This document shows positions 44,152-54,677 of a DNA stretch of 64,000 nucleotides, in pieces (the first letter of the stretch is position 1; each line of letters starts with the position of its first letter). The notes under the pieces are model-generated. The model did no database searches and had not been told where the DNA came from. It worked only from the letters and a program-made list of their open reading frames with translations. A program made the translations under genes and the position numbers. The stretch is from Russula earlei. Lineage: Eukaryota > Basidiomycota > Agaricomycetes > Russulales > Russulaceae. The stretch covers positions 1 through 64,000 of the forward strand of contig JAGFNK010000023.1 of assembly GCA_025769875.1 (NCBI GenBank), in the 5' to 3' direction.

Positions 44152-45963
44152 ACGGCTTCTACCTCGAATATTCTTGCTATCCCCGAACCTTCTATCGAAC
44201 CCGCTTCCTCATCTAACCCTTTTCAACACCGAACCGTCACTCGACGCAACCAAGAAAACCTACCTAAGCGTATCACTGGTAACGCCTTTTGGCATCCCGA
44301 CAAACCCGAAGTAGGATACTATCTCCGCATCGAAAACCTTTATCACCCTATCGAATTTATCAATGGACGTTGGTATAAACTTGATAGACGAGAAGTCGGA
44401 CTCAACCTTGAATATGCCACTCACGAAGGCCTTGTTCTCAATAACGAAGAACACGGTTTAGGAACTTGGGATCAATCAGACCCCCAGTACCAACTTTTCC
44501 AATACCAACCTTCACCTTCTCTTGGAAGACATCGTTTATCTTCAGCAGAAGAATCCGAACGACCTTCCTCTCGACCTCGAACTAGACAACCCTCACCAAG
44601 GTTATCTCCTATACATCTAGCTGTAGAAGCCGCACCAGCACCTGAACCACTTCCTGTACCACAAAGGATCTTTGGTATCACTCGCGTACCCACTCCTAGA
44701 CCTATTACCCCTCCTACTCCACCTTCACCTCCTACTCCACCACCTCCAGCTATGGCTGCCATAGTCCCAATCCCTTCTAACGGAGCGGTCAGGGGAAACC
44801 CACCATCTATCTTCGATGGAGATCGCTCCCAATCCTCCAAATTCATGAGAGAGTTTGCCATCTTTCGCAATATGAATGATGAAAACTCCCTCTTCAACAA
44901 TCCTTATAGACGAGTTAACGCTTGTCTATCCTTTATAAGAGGCCCTAATGTAGACCATTGGGTTGACACTCAACTGGAAGCAGTCAATAATAGTGTCAAC
45001 ACACTGGGAATACTCAGGACCGACGAAGTTCTATGGAACGACTTTAGAAATGCGTTTAACAATGCCTTCACTGACACCAATAAAAGGCAAAACGCATTCA
45101 ACAAACTAGCTGTTCTAAGGCAACAAGGACCTGACCTGGACTCTTATATTGCCACCTTTACCAACCTTGCTAATGACGCAGGATACGACCTAAATGCAAA
45201 TGGAACTCTAGACTACTTTGCTAGAGGTCTTAGTAGGCCACTCCTTAACAACGTCTTATCAAGGGAAACCCTACCTACCAACTTTACGGAATGGACTGAA
45301 GCGGCTAGAAAGGAACATAACAAATATGCCATGAGGCAAAGCTACATGGGAGATATACGCAATATCGCACATAACCCCCAACGATTCCTTAACTTCCGTC
45401 CTACCAACACTACATTCCACCCTCCTCCTGGACCGCCTCCTAGGGCCAATCCTACGTTTGTACCAAGGAACCCTACGGGTCAATTTATTCCTAGGAGCAA
45501 CAATCAAGTTGTTCCAATGGATGTTGATCGCGCTAGAGCGGCCACTACTGAGCAAGAGAAGAAACAACATCAAATCGAAGGACGTTGCTTCTTTTGCTCT
45601 AAACAAGGGCATGTTGCACGCAACTGTCCTAACAAGCCGACCACCTTCAAATCGGTTCCTATGAAAACACGTCTGGTTGAAGTTATAGAACCAGATGAAT
45701 ACCAGGAACTGTATTATCCTGAAGAACAGGTCGACACCCATGTTCGTTTAGCTCAAACTGACGAACAACCAACCGAATATTATCAGGAAAATCCCCCTGA
45801 TGATCAACCAGCCCAACAACCTACTCAACAGGAGACACAAACTTATAATGAAGGACCATCTCCTGAGGAAGTTGCGGCTATAATGTCTGGATATTCTGAA
45901 GAACAACGTTGCTCATGGGCTACTGCCATGGTCAATAACGGAGTGGATTTTCCCCCAGCTTGA
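44152..45963 (+). CDS. Gypsy-1 gag, intact frame but without an upstream ATG
   Basis: The frame is open from 44143 to TGA 45961-45963, giving up to 603 codons. The first in-frame ATG is only at 44752, inside the conserved part. At 44152 an ACG stands in a strong start context (CCACCACGG) directly after the leader, so initiation at ACG is possible, or an original ATG was lost. Residues about 200-330 contain the retrotransposon gag core (FDGDRSQSSKFMREFAIF through LDSYIATFTNLA). A knuckle CFFCSKQGHVARNC is near 45590. The C-terminus is Gln/Pro/Glu-rich. Gag forms the particle and binds RNA. Confidence 0.85.
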   Translation, partial: TASTSNILAIPEPSIEPASSSNPFQHRTVTRRNQENLPKRITGNAFWHPDKPEVGYYLRIENLYHPIEFINGRWYKLDRREVGLNLEYATHEGLVLNNEEHGLGTWDQSDPQYQLFQYQPSPSLGRHRLSSAEESERPSSRPRTRQPSPRLSPIHLAVEAAPAPEPLPVPQRIFGITRVPTPRPITPPTPPSPPTPPPPAMAAIVPIPSNGAVRGNPPSIFDGDRSQSSKFMREFAIFRNMNDENSLFNNPYRRVNACLSFIRGPNVDHWVDTQLEAVNNSVNTLGILRTDEVLWNDFRNAFNNAFTDTNKRQNAFNKLAVLRQQGPDLDSYIATFTNLANDAGYDLNANGTLDYFARGLSRPLLNNVLSRETLPTNFTEWTEAARKEHNKYAMRQSYMGDIRNIAHNPQRFLNFRPTNTTFHPPPGPPPRANPTFVPRNPTGQFIPRSNNQVVPMDVDRARAATTEQEKKQHQIEGRCFFCSKQGHVARNCPNKPTTFKSVPMKTRLVEVIEPDEYQELYYPEEQVDTHVRLAQTDEQPTEYYQENPPDDQPAQQPTQQETQTYNEGPSPEEVAAIMSGYSEEQRCSWATAMVNNGVDFPPA

Positions 45964-48900
45964 ATTACCCGGCCTTAATTCGAGCTGTCTTCCCTAGTGA
46001 TGTATTTGTAGCAAGACTCAATTCAATCAAAGTTCCTGTTCAAATACGCACTAGTGGACGAAGGGCCGATCTTGTCGCTCTACTTGATAGTGGAGCAACC
46101 GACTAATTTCATTCACAAGAATATCATCACTCGCTACAAACTCCCAGTTTCCACTCTACAAAAGCCAAAAGTCATGCGCAATGTAGATGGAACTCACAAC
46201 AAAGCCGGAACTGTCACTGAAGCAGTCGACCTTTACATTCGATTTAATGGACAAGAACATCGAATGCGCTTCTATATCGCTGAAATCTCAACCGATGACA
46301 TGCTTCTTGGCTTCCCATTCCTTCGTGCTACCAACCCTACTGTTGATTGGACCAAAGGAACCCTTGAGGATACTGTCGTAGCCTCCACTTGGGATGCCGA
46401 CAAATGGATCAAGCGACTTCCTATACCCCCACGCTTTGATCCTACTCCAATCAGAGTAGCAAAGATTAGCACATCTACTCAATTAGCTGCACAAGCAGCT
46501 GATCAAGACAAGAAGGACTGGAAGGATTTAGTTCCTCTCGACTATCATCGCTTTGAAAGGCTCTTTTCTGAAGAAGCCTCTCATCGCTTTCCTACTTCCA
46601 AACCTTGGGATCATGCCATAGACCTAATCCCTGATGCTCCATCTACGCTCAATTGCAAGATTTACCCCCTCGCACCAGTGGAACAACAGGCCCAAGATGA
46701 ATTCCTAAAGAACATTTGGAAAAAGGATACATACGTCCTTCAAAGTCACCATATGCCTCTCCTTGCTTCTTTGTAGGCAAGAAAGATGGTAAACGACGCT
46801 ACGTCCAAGACTATAGACGTCTTAATGCAATCACTGTTGAAAACAAAACCCCCCTTCCTCTCATTCCCAAAATCATCACTCGCTTAGGAAGTAAACAATA
46901 CTTCACTAAGTTTGATGTACGATGGGGTTATAACAACATACGCATCAAAGACGGTGATCAATGGAAGGCAGCTTTCAAAACAAACAAAGGCTTATTTGAA
47001 CCTATGGTGATGACCTTTGGTCTCACTAATGCCCCTGCCACCTTCCAATCTATGGTCAATGATATCTTTAGAGAAGAACTCAATCATCATGATATGGAGT
47101 TCCACATCTATATGGACGATGGCATCATTGCCACACAAGCATCTAAAGGATGGGAGTACCATAAAGATCTTGTTACTCGCATCTTTAAGAAGCTTCAAGA
47201 TAATGACCTCTTCCTTAAACCTGAGAAATGTCAATTCCACAAAGAAGAAATTGACTATCTTGGCATCATTATCGGCAAAGGAATGATCAAGATGGACCCA
47301 ATCAAAGTCAAAGGAATTCGTGATTGGAAAGCCCCTACCAATCTACATGAACTACGCTCTTTCCTTGGATTTGGGAATTACTATCACAACTTCATTCCAA
47401 AATATTCAGATATCGTTCAACCTCTAGTCTGGCTCACAAAGTAGAACAAACCCTGGGTCTGGGATAACTACACAGAATCTTCGTTCAATATTCTCAAGAA
47501 TATCTTCACCCACTACCCTGTTCTTCGCAACCCAGACTTCAACAAACCTTTCATTGTGGATGCTGATGCCTCTTCTTTCGCTCTGGGAGCCACTATATCT
47601 CAGCAATTTGAAGATGGTATCCATCCTCTGGTATATTTTTCAAGATCCCTACTACCAGCAGAAAGGAACTACGATATCCATGACAGAGAACTACTCGCCA
47701 TAGTATCTGTTCTTAAAGAATATCGACACTGGCTACTTGGGGCACTGTCATGAAGTAACTATTCGCACAGATCATGCCAATTTGGCCTACTTCCGCAAAC
47801 CCCAGGACCTTTCACCACGTCAAGCAAGGTGGATGGCCCTTCTCCAGGAATACAATTTCAAATTGACAACTATCCCTGGAAAGTCTAACACTGTTGCTGA
47901 TATTCTATCACGACGACCTGATCACAAAGGAGAAAACATCCATAATAAAGCTATCACACTCCTACCTGATCATGTCTTCAATGAGCACTTGCAGATGGCA
48001 AACATCCCTGAAACTTGTGCTCCTACCCTTAACCGTACCTTTGGCGATAACCAGGAAGCTTTTGCACGCAAAGCTTACTCACACAAGTCACTCCCCTTAC
48101 GCACTTACCTGCCTGATGACCCCGTTTTACGACGGGAAGTCTTGAAGGAAGTCCATGATTCCCCAGTGGGAGGACACCCTGGCATCGCTAACACCTGGGA
48201 CCTTATAAGAAGGAAATATGAAGGACCCAGACTCCGTCTATTTGTGGAAGAATACGTCAAAGGATGCGCTAAGTGTCAAGAATCTAAAGCCATCACCACC
48301 CTGAAACATGCGCCACTCCAACCATTTGATACAAATGTATCAGCTGGCCCCTTCCAATATGTTTCAATGGACCTTATCACGGATCTTCCAAAGTCTGGAT
48401 CATACGATTCCATTCTTACCATCGTCGATCAAGGCTGCTCAAAGGCCGCAAAGTTTATCCCCTGTAATAAAACTATAGATGGCTTGGGCGTCGCCATCAA
48501 GTACCTGGCTAATCTATTTCCATGGTTCGGAATTCCCAAGAGAATCATCTCTGACAGGGACCCTCATTTCAAAGGAAACTTCGCCAGGGCCATCTGTAAA
48601 GCCACAGGGATCAAACAAAATTTGAGCACCGCCTTTCACCCACGCACGGACGGACAAACTGAGCGGATGAACCTCTGGATTGAGACTTATCTAAGGGAAT
48701 TCGTAAATGAACGGCAAAATGATTGGCACACACTACTTCCTATTGCTGAGTTTGCTCACAATTCTTGGCGACATGAAGGCACCAGGCACACACCACACGA
48801 ACTTCTTCTTGGTTTCAATCCAACTGCCAAATGGACAACAATGGATATATCTGTTCCAGAGGCTGAAACACGTCTCAAAATCATGGAACAGGTACGATCC

Positions 48901-49401
48901 AGGGCACAGGAGGAACTTCTGAAACGTATCAAACCAACAGAAGAACCAAGGAAGCTCGAAGAAGGACAACTCGTGTGGCTGGATGGACGTAATCTGGTGG
49001 TCAAGGCCCCATCAAAGAAGCTTGCCCCTCGGCGTTATGGACCATTTGAGGTGATACAACAAATCACACCAGTGGCATATCGCATCAAACTGCCCCCATC
49101 AATGAAAATCCACAATGTGTTTCATGTGGATCTGCTCATGCCATTCACTGAAACAGGGGCATACGGCAAAGCTTTTACCCGACCACCACCTGACATTGTA
49201 CAAGGAGAAGAAGAATATGAAATTGCTGCTATTATTGGAGACAGGAAGTACTGAGGCAGGACACAATACCTTGTTCATTGGGAAGGATACCCGGTTTCAG
49301 AGCGCTCATGGGTCAATTCTGCTGACCTTCACGCTCTGGCTCTACTCAAAGAATACTTGAACTCAAAGACAAATTCCCCTGCGGATGGACGAGCTCATGT
49401 A
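45951..49401 (+). pseudogene. Gypsy-1 pol (PR-RT-RH-IN-chromodomain), broken
   Basis: The pol frame is -1 relative to gag and overlaps its last codons. Protease LLDSGATD is at about 46081-46107 and is followed by a frameshift. A second frameshift lies near 46714 (one G missing), and a third near 47745. Reverse transcriptase has TKFDVRWGYNNI, FGLTNAPATFQ and a YMDDG active site. RNase H has DADASSFALGA and TDHANL. Integrase has the zinc region ending CAKCQESK, DLITDLP, and HPRTDGQTERMN. A chromodomain (YLVHWEGYP) follows a TGA at 49252, where the frame otherwise continues to 49401. A TAG lies at 47442. Between frameshifts long stretches (up to 505 codons) are intact. Confidence 0.92.
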
Positions 49402-49542
49402 TAAAAACCCTCCTCCAGAACTCGAGACGGCAGAGCATCTTCTACAACTTGCTTGCCATCTCATCCATTCCACCTACCAAACTACTTCCTCACCTTCTCC
49501 ACCCTCTTCACCTTCAAACTCTACCTCTTCTCATATCTGCCA
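49402..49542. other. Gypsy-1 pol-ORF3 spacer
   Basis: C/T-rich spacer between the chromodomain stop and the ATG of ORF3. No feature. Confidence 0.5.
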
Positions 49543-51443
49543 ATGTCTCAATCCCCAGTTTATATTCCATCCTCGCCCGTCCCAACCTACTCATCCCCTG
49601 CCTACTGTCCCTCGTCCCCAGTCCCCACTTGTGCCTCCCCCGTTCTCGCCTACCCTTCCCCCACTCTTTCCTATGCCGACGTCGACACCATCGCCTCCCC
49701 CACTCCCCAACTGGCAAGAAGGTCCCTACCCTTCAAAAACCCTCCTGCCTACGAGTGCGATGAGGACAACGACGACGCCGTTGTAGCGCGTCCGGTGACG
49801 TGCGAGTGAGATCATAAGGCTGACCAGTCCAAGCAGAAAGAGTAGAGGAGGGGGGGAGAGGAGGAACAAGTGGTCGCACGCAGTCGTTCTGGTTCAGGCA
49901 GAGGTGGACAGATGAGGGGGAAAAGATTCTGATTTCACTGGACTTCTCTTTTTTACTACAAGGTAGCTAGGTGTTTTATATACAAGAAGGGGAGTAGTAA
50001 GAGGGGGCATGTAATGAAAGGAAATGAGATGATGAAAGGAAGTAGAGTCTTGAAAGGCAATCGAGACCGGGCGAGGCGGTCTAGGCGATCGTGAAAGGCT
50101 CGACACAGAAACGCATCGCATGTGCCGGAGCATGGGGTGCGTGCGCATATGGCGATGGGTGGGCGATGCAGTCGTCCGGGTCTTGACGTCGGGTGTGAGG
50201 TGGTAGGCGTGCTCGTGAGGTCGGTGCGTGGTCGGTGGCAAGGGCTGCAATGCAGTCGGTGGCGGACAGCCTGGCACGCAATCATGTCTTGTGAGCGTTT
50301 GGCATACGCGTGGTTGGTAGAAAGGGCTTGAAGTTGGGCACAAGAGAGGTCGCGGGTGCGTGCGTGTGTGTGTGCAGCTGTTGGCAAGGGATGAAAGCGA
50401 GCTGAGGCAAGGGAGAGGATAGGCGTCACGTCGTGTCACGTCACGTTTCCGCACATGATTTCGTGGCCAGCCATAATCCTCCTTACACTGTCGCCCGAGT
50501 TTGTCTCTCCCCTCTTTCACCATCCGTCTCCCTCTCCTCCACCCTTCTCGGATCTGAGTGCAATGCCCTGGGACTTGACCTTTTCCCAGCACGCACTCCA
50601 TCCCCATTCTCCCTTGCCGAACAATTCGAGGCCGCCAAATTCTTTGACGCCCCTTGCCTTCCACAACCCAGCCCTGACTGGATCCCCTCCACGGACTACC
50701 CCCTTGTTGACTTCGCAGTCCCTGAGTACCCTGGAGGAACCATGTACAGGGCAAACTGGTTTCTTGTCGAGCTGGATGCCCAACCTGAACCCCTCATCCA
50801 CGCTACCCTTGGCAAGGGAGCCCCCATTTTCTCTCGAGTATTCACACCAATCCCCGCTGCCTGGCCCATCTCAGTCCCCAATGAGGAGCAGTGGGACATG
50901 CTCCTCACTGACCAGCCTTACACAAACTTTGTCAATAGGGCCATTGAGGACGACAACGACCCCTCACTCACAGCAGGAGTCAAGTCATACAGGTACAGGA
51001 CAGCGGAGATCCTCAAAAGGAGGCAAACCATACGCCTCCTCTTCGCCCAAATACTCGAACATCAAGGACACCTTAGAGAAGTCAAACAAACCCTTGCCGC
51101 CGCCAATACTCTCAATCGGGTTACCCTCAACCTCAGGTGGCAAGACAGATCAGACGAAGAAGAAGATGGTAGTCGCCTACAGGAACTTATGCGACTCGAT
51201 TCGTCTTCCTCCGCCGACTCCTTCCGACTCTCTAGCTCATCCTTCGCATCTGACTCTCCTAGACTCCCACCAATCTCCTCCCGTCACTCCAGAAAATCCT
51301 GCTTTCATTGCGGTGAACTGGGGCACATTCGACCAAACTGTCCCAACAGAGGAGATCATCAAACAAAAAGGGTACGATCTGCGAAGTCGGACCAGCCCTG
51401 GAGGAAAGTAGGTCGGCCTTATCGTCGTCGTTCTCACTTCTAG
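49543..51443 (+). pseudogene. Gypsy-1 ORF3, zinc-knuckle protein downstream of pol, interrupted
   Basis: The ATG at 49543 opens a Ser/Pro/Tyr-rich stretch (MSQSPVYIPSSPVPTYSS) that closes at 49809. A second open part, about 50455-51443, encodes a globular-looking region (PLVDFAVPEYPGGTMYRANW), a charged helical region with heptad-like leucines (RTAEILKRRQTIRLLFAQIL), a Ser-rich linker, one knuckle CFHCGELGHIRPNC and a basic tail, ending 20 bp before the 3' LTR. Between the parts lies an insertion at about 49810-50440. Position, Pro/Ser start, helical middle and terminal CCHC knuckle parallel ORF3 of Gypsy-2. Function unknown. Confidence 0.6.
49810..50440 (-). repeat. Insert in Gypsy-1 ORF3, related to the TIR-element interior
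   Basis: On the minus strand it has a TATATAAAACACCTAGCTACC box at about 49985-49965 that matches the one at 34740-34720. The neighbouring coding-like segment (AFHDRLDRL) matches 34830-34790. The TCACGTCACGT repeats at its right edge prevent a clear definition of ends. It looks like a separate repeat that entered ORF3. Confidence 0.5.
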
Positions 51444-51463
51444 GGGCCTTGATGGGGGGGTGA

Positions 51464-52344
51464 TGTTACACCATTTTCCTTTTACGTTTACTTCTTACCT
51501 TTTGCTACGGACTGCTTGCTTGCATACGTCCCTTTACTTACTGGTCTTGTGATCTCTTACGTCTTGTGATCCTTTCTGTGTTATCATGTGATCCATACAC
51601 GTCCAGGTAACACTGGATTGCTGTTACTTTCCCTTTGTTTGGTTTTCTTTCCATTTATGTTCACTTCTTAGTTTCGACTGTGCAAAGCTGCGCACCTACT
51701 GTGCAGCACAGTTACTTGGTTCTGACTCATTCGTGGCCTCATTCCTATGACTCCTACTTATTATGACTCCTACTATACTAGTAGCACAGTCAAAGCGCAG
51801 CTATTGCTGCGCTTCTCCTATATATATAAGCTCAGTACTTTGTGACCAAAGCCCTAAGCTTGGTCTCTTGTAGAATCCAACCTACTCTTGTCCAAACATA
51901 TTCGCCTGCAACCCACTTCACTCTCACAAACTTAACTCACAACCACCTCTCCATTTCATCAACTCTCAACACACCATCCACCATCTACTCTTCGCCTTTC
52001 CCTTCCTTCCCTAAGAGTCTCTCTTCACTCTCCTGAGAAGAGCTCTCCTCCTTTCAGACCTACCTCCTCTACTCTCTCTGCGTTGTTCAAGGTCCCGACG
52101 GACTTGAACGCATATAGCTAGTGGAACCAGCCCTAGTCTATTCCATTACAAACTTACCCTAGCTTCTCAACGGACCGAGTCGTACTAGGAAGGGTCTATT
52201 GGCCATAACCTGTTTAGCATAAAACACTTCGACCGCTGCAGGGATCCTTACTCACTATACACGGGAACCAGCCCGTTTCTTGAACACATCTCTATCATCG
52301 ACTTGCTTTCTGCTTGTGAACTGACACGGCTAGTTACCATGACA
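51464..52344 (+). repeat. Gypsy-1 3' LTR
   Basis: Nearly identical to 43247-44127. A G-rich purine tract (GATGGGGGGGTGA, 51451-51463) precedes it. Confidence 0.95.
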
Positions 52345-53239
52345 CAAGATCGAGTCCTATCTTGGGATTTGCATCACGCATGATCACTCAGCTAAGCGGC
52401 TAGACATTGATCAATCTAGATACATCTCAGAGATCATCAATCGCTTCGGGATGGCGGATTCCAATCTGGTCCGCACTCCGCTGCCCTCTGGGGCAGATGT
52501 CCACTTGGTCAAGCACTCTGGAAAGGCAACGCCTGATGAAATAAAACACTTTCAACATATTATTGGCAGCCTTCTCTATGTGCAGATCAGGACAAGACCA
52601 GACATATCATTTGCAGTCTCTCAACTCGCCCAATACTCATCTAATCCCTCATCGCAACATCTATGCCTTGCTAAATATGTGCTATCTTATCTTAACAGCA
52701 CTTTAGATCTTAAGCTGTGTTATGATGGCACACGCGATAGTGGACTACACAGGTTCTCCAACTCTAGCCTTGGAGACAATGCAGATGACTTTTGTTCCAC
52801 CTTGGGCTATGTCTTCCTACTATCTAGCGCTGCAATCTCTTGGTCATCACACAAACAGAAGACTGTTGCCCAAAGTACCACTCAAGCTGAATATATGGCA
52901 TTAGCCGACACAGCTAATCAAGCTGTGTGGTATCGGAGCTTCTTCTCCGAGATTGGCTACCAAATCTCTGATCCAATTCCAATACATGGTGATAACAAAG
53001 GCGCAGTTGATCTCACGCTCAATCCAGTCACCGGCAGATGATCAAAACATATCCCTATCAAGCATCACGCCATTTGCCAATATATTGAAGATGGACTGGT
53101 CACACTGATCCATACACCTACAGGAGAGATGCTTGCTGATGGCCTCACCAAGCCACTTGCTCACGTGTTGCTTTGGGCCTTTGTTGATGGTTTAGGTCTC
53201 CTTTGATCTGACCTACCAACTGTCCTAATCATGGGGGAA

Positions 53240-53691
53240 TGTTGAGATCAGCACTGGCCTGAGCCCCAGGTGCATTGTGATGCAATCACAACTCTGATGC
53301 ATTGATGCGTCGGATCACCCAGACCGGGCATTACTGGCTTCAGCTCATACGCTGCAGCATGCGTTAGAGACATTGATTAGATGATTTCAGACAATTGGTA
53401 GCTAGTTACCACTGATCCTTGGACATACTTAGTGATCCATAATGGTAGTTAGCTGCACTGCACTTAGCGGCAGTCTCAGGTACTTAAGAATGCCACAAAG
53501 CACATAGATCACTTCAGTTTTGTATCAACTAAACTGAAGTGAGTACTTAGTCTATGATATCTTATTGCTCTGTACTGATAACGCATTGTAGCTATTGTCT
53601 GATAGGTACATATTTATATCAGTTTTGTATCAACTAAACTGAACTATTGTCTGATAGGATCTGCCTGCGATCTTATCATCTGCTGCTATCA
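53240..53691 (+). repeat. Copia-1 3' LTR, 3' end truncated
   Basis: It matches 39332-39783 and stops at CTGCTATC(A). The last 27 bp of the 5' LTR, up to TCAACA, are missing. LTR-A sequence follows directly. Confidence 0.85.
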
Positions 53692-54390
53692 CAAAGGAGT
53701 ACCCTTGGTAATGGAGTGCCACAAATCAAATGGACAGTCTGAAGACTGTCCGCTACTTTATTGAGTGCTTATATACTACAAGGAAACTGCTAAATAGGGA
53801 ACAAGTCATAACCTTGTTATCAAGCACAATTGACAGATGAGTAAGAAGTTGGAGTATGCTTACTGAGCATGCTCAGTCATGCTCAGTAAGCTGCTGAGTA
53901 AGAAGGCTTGTAGTGATGAGTAAGAGCTTTTAGTGTCCACATGTTCATTGCTTAGTACATGTGCAAAGCACCTGATTCATTTACTGTCAGTTAGTTTAGG
54001 GCTGGTCCTCTGAAGACTTGTGGTTTGGTCCAGGGAATAGAGTTGTCCATAAGGCCCTTATGTAGTTCTATTAGGGTCCTTAGAGTCAACCCTAATACTT
54101 CTATTAAGGTCCTTAGTATTGCCTTATAGTTTGTTCTAAGGTTATTAGAGTTAGTCTGATAACACATTATAAGGCCTATAGTATCTTCATTAGTGCCTCT
54201 TGTAGAGCACTTTGGGTCATCCTAAAGGGTCTTTAGGGAGTCTATAATACTGTTTTATATTTCTAGAAGGGTTGCCACTAAGTAGGGCTTGCCCTTTTGT
54301 CCATGTGAACAGGGTGGCATCATAGAGGCTGGGTTTCCTCTAATAAGGAAGGGTCCTTCAAGGGCCCTCTCCAGGAAATGGTTCATGACA
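53692..54390 (-). repeat. LTR family A, truncated copy
   Basis: It matches 6910-7689 in the same orientation, ending GGTTCATGACA. Its other end is cut at the Copia-1 junction. The hairpin GGACAGTC-TTCA-GACTGTCC is retained. Confidence 0.85.
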
Positions 54391-54677
54391 TCTCCTAGGC
54401 TCAAGAACACCATGGCTACTTCAAACATTTCTCACATGGCTGGGCAATCAAAGAATTTAATTTATTAAGTCCAGCCTCAAGAACAAGCATGCCTATGCCC
54501 ATAAACATGAATATTTTGCAGAAGTAACAAACTTGGGTGATGTAGCAAGTGATAAGGATGATGACAATGAGGATGGCAAGGATGGCAAGGATGATGAAAA
54601 TAAAGAAGACAATGAGGGTGAAGGTGACAACAACATGGGAGGGGATGCAGGGAGCTCAAATGTAGACAACGATTGAA
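54391..54677 (+). pseudogene. Fragment ending in an acidic Asp/Glu/Lys/Gly tail
   Basis: A plus frame from about 54465 to TGA 54675-54677 reads KNKHAYAHKHEYFAEVTNL, then DKDDDNEDGKDGKDDENKED and an Asn-rich end. It looks like the C-terminus of a nuclear protein or transposase. The upstream part is missing, with a stop at about 54463. No family assigned. Confidence 0.35.

Larger units (their letters stand above)
43247..52344 (+). mobile_element. Gypsy-1, young chromovirus-type LTR retrotransposon inside Copia-1
   Basis: Two 881-bp LTRs flank the element and a perfect duplication CAAGA borders it (43242-43246, 52345-52349). Order: 5' LTR, self-primer site, gag, pol in the -1 frame, chromodomain, ORF3 with zinc knuckle, purine tract, 3' LTR. 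By eye the LTRs differ at six positions, all transitions, five at CpG, about 0.7%, making this the youngest full element of the window. Yet pol has three frameshifts and two stops, so the copy was probably defective at insertion or was mobilised in trans. Confidence 0.95.
40060..53206 (+). pseudogene. Copia-1 gag-pol, one frame with six premature stops and a Gypsy insertion
   Basis: From ATG 40060 one frame stays open to the Gypsy-1 insertion at 43246 and resumes at 52345, interrupted only by TGA at 40885, 41527, 41794, 42118, 53039 and TAG at 41407. Gag ends with the knuckle CYYCQKLGHKSPEC. Protease has DSGATHHIS. Integrase has WHQCMGHMSHHAL, a CxxC pair around the TAG, HSDCGGEY and PQQNRVAE. 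Reverse transcriptase has KGFTQVEGIDYDETF and the catalytic YVDDV. RNase H ends near ADGLTKPL. Every premature stop is explained by a single C-to-T change (CGA to TGA, CAG to TAG). No frameshift is present. The final stop is 53204-53206. Confidence 0.92.
39332..53691 (+). mobile_element. Copia-1, LTR retrotransposon split by Gypsy-1
   Basis: 5' LTR 39332-39810, leader with primer site, single gag-pol frame, purine tract CATGGGGGAA (53230-53239), and a 3' LTR 53240-53691 lacking its last 27 bp or so. Gypsy-1 (43247-52344) lies in the reverse transcriptase region. Subtracting it leaves about 5.26 kb, a normal Copia length. The LTRs differ by roughly 4% by eye, mostly transitions. No target duplication is found, because the right end is truncated together with part of the adjoining LTR-A. 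Confidence 0.93.

Noticed and set aside
49894..50754. Long minus frame as a Gypsy-1 antisense gene
   Set aside because: It crosses the border of an inserted repeat and ORF3, and its composition follows from C/T-rich DNA. Only the repeat relation is supported.
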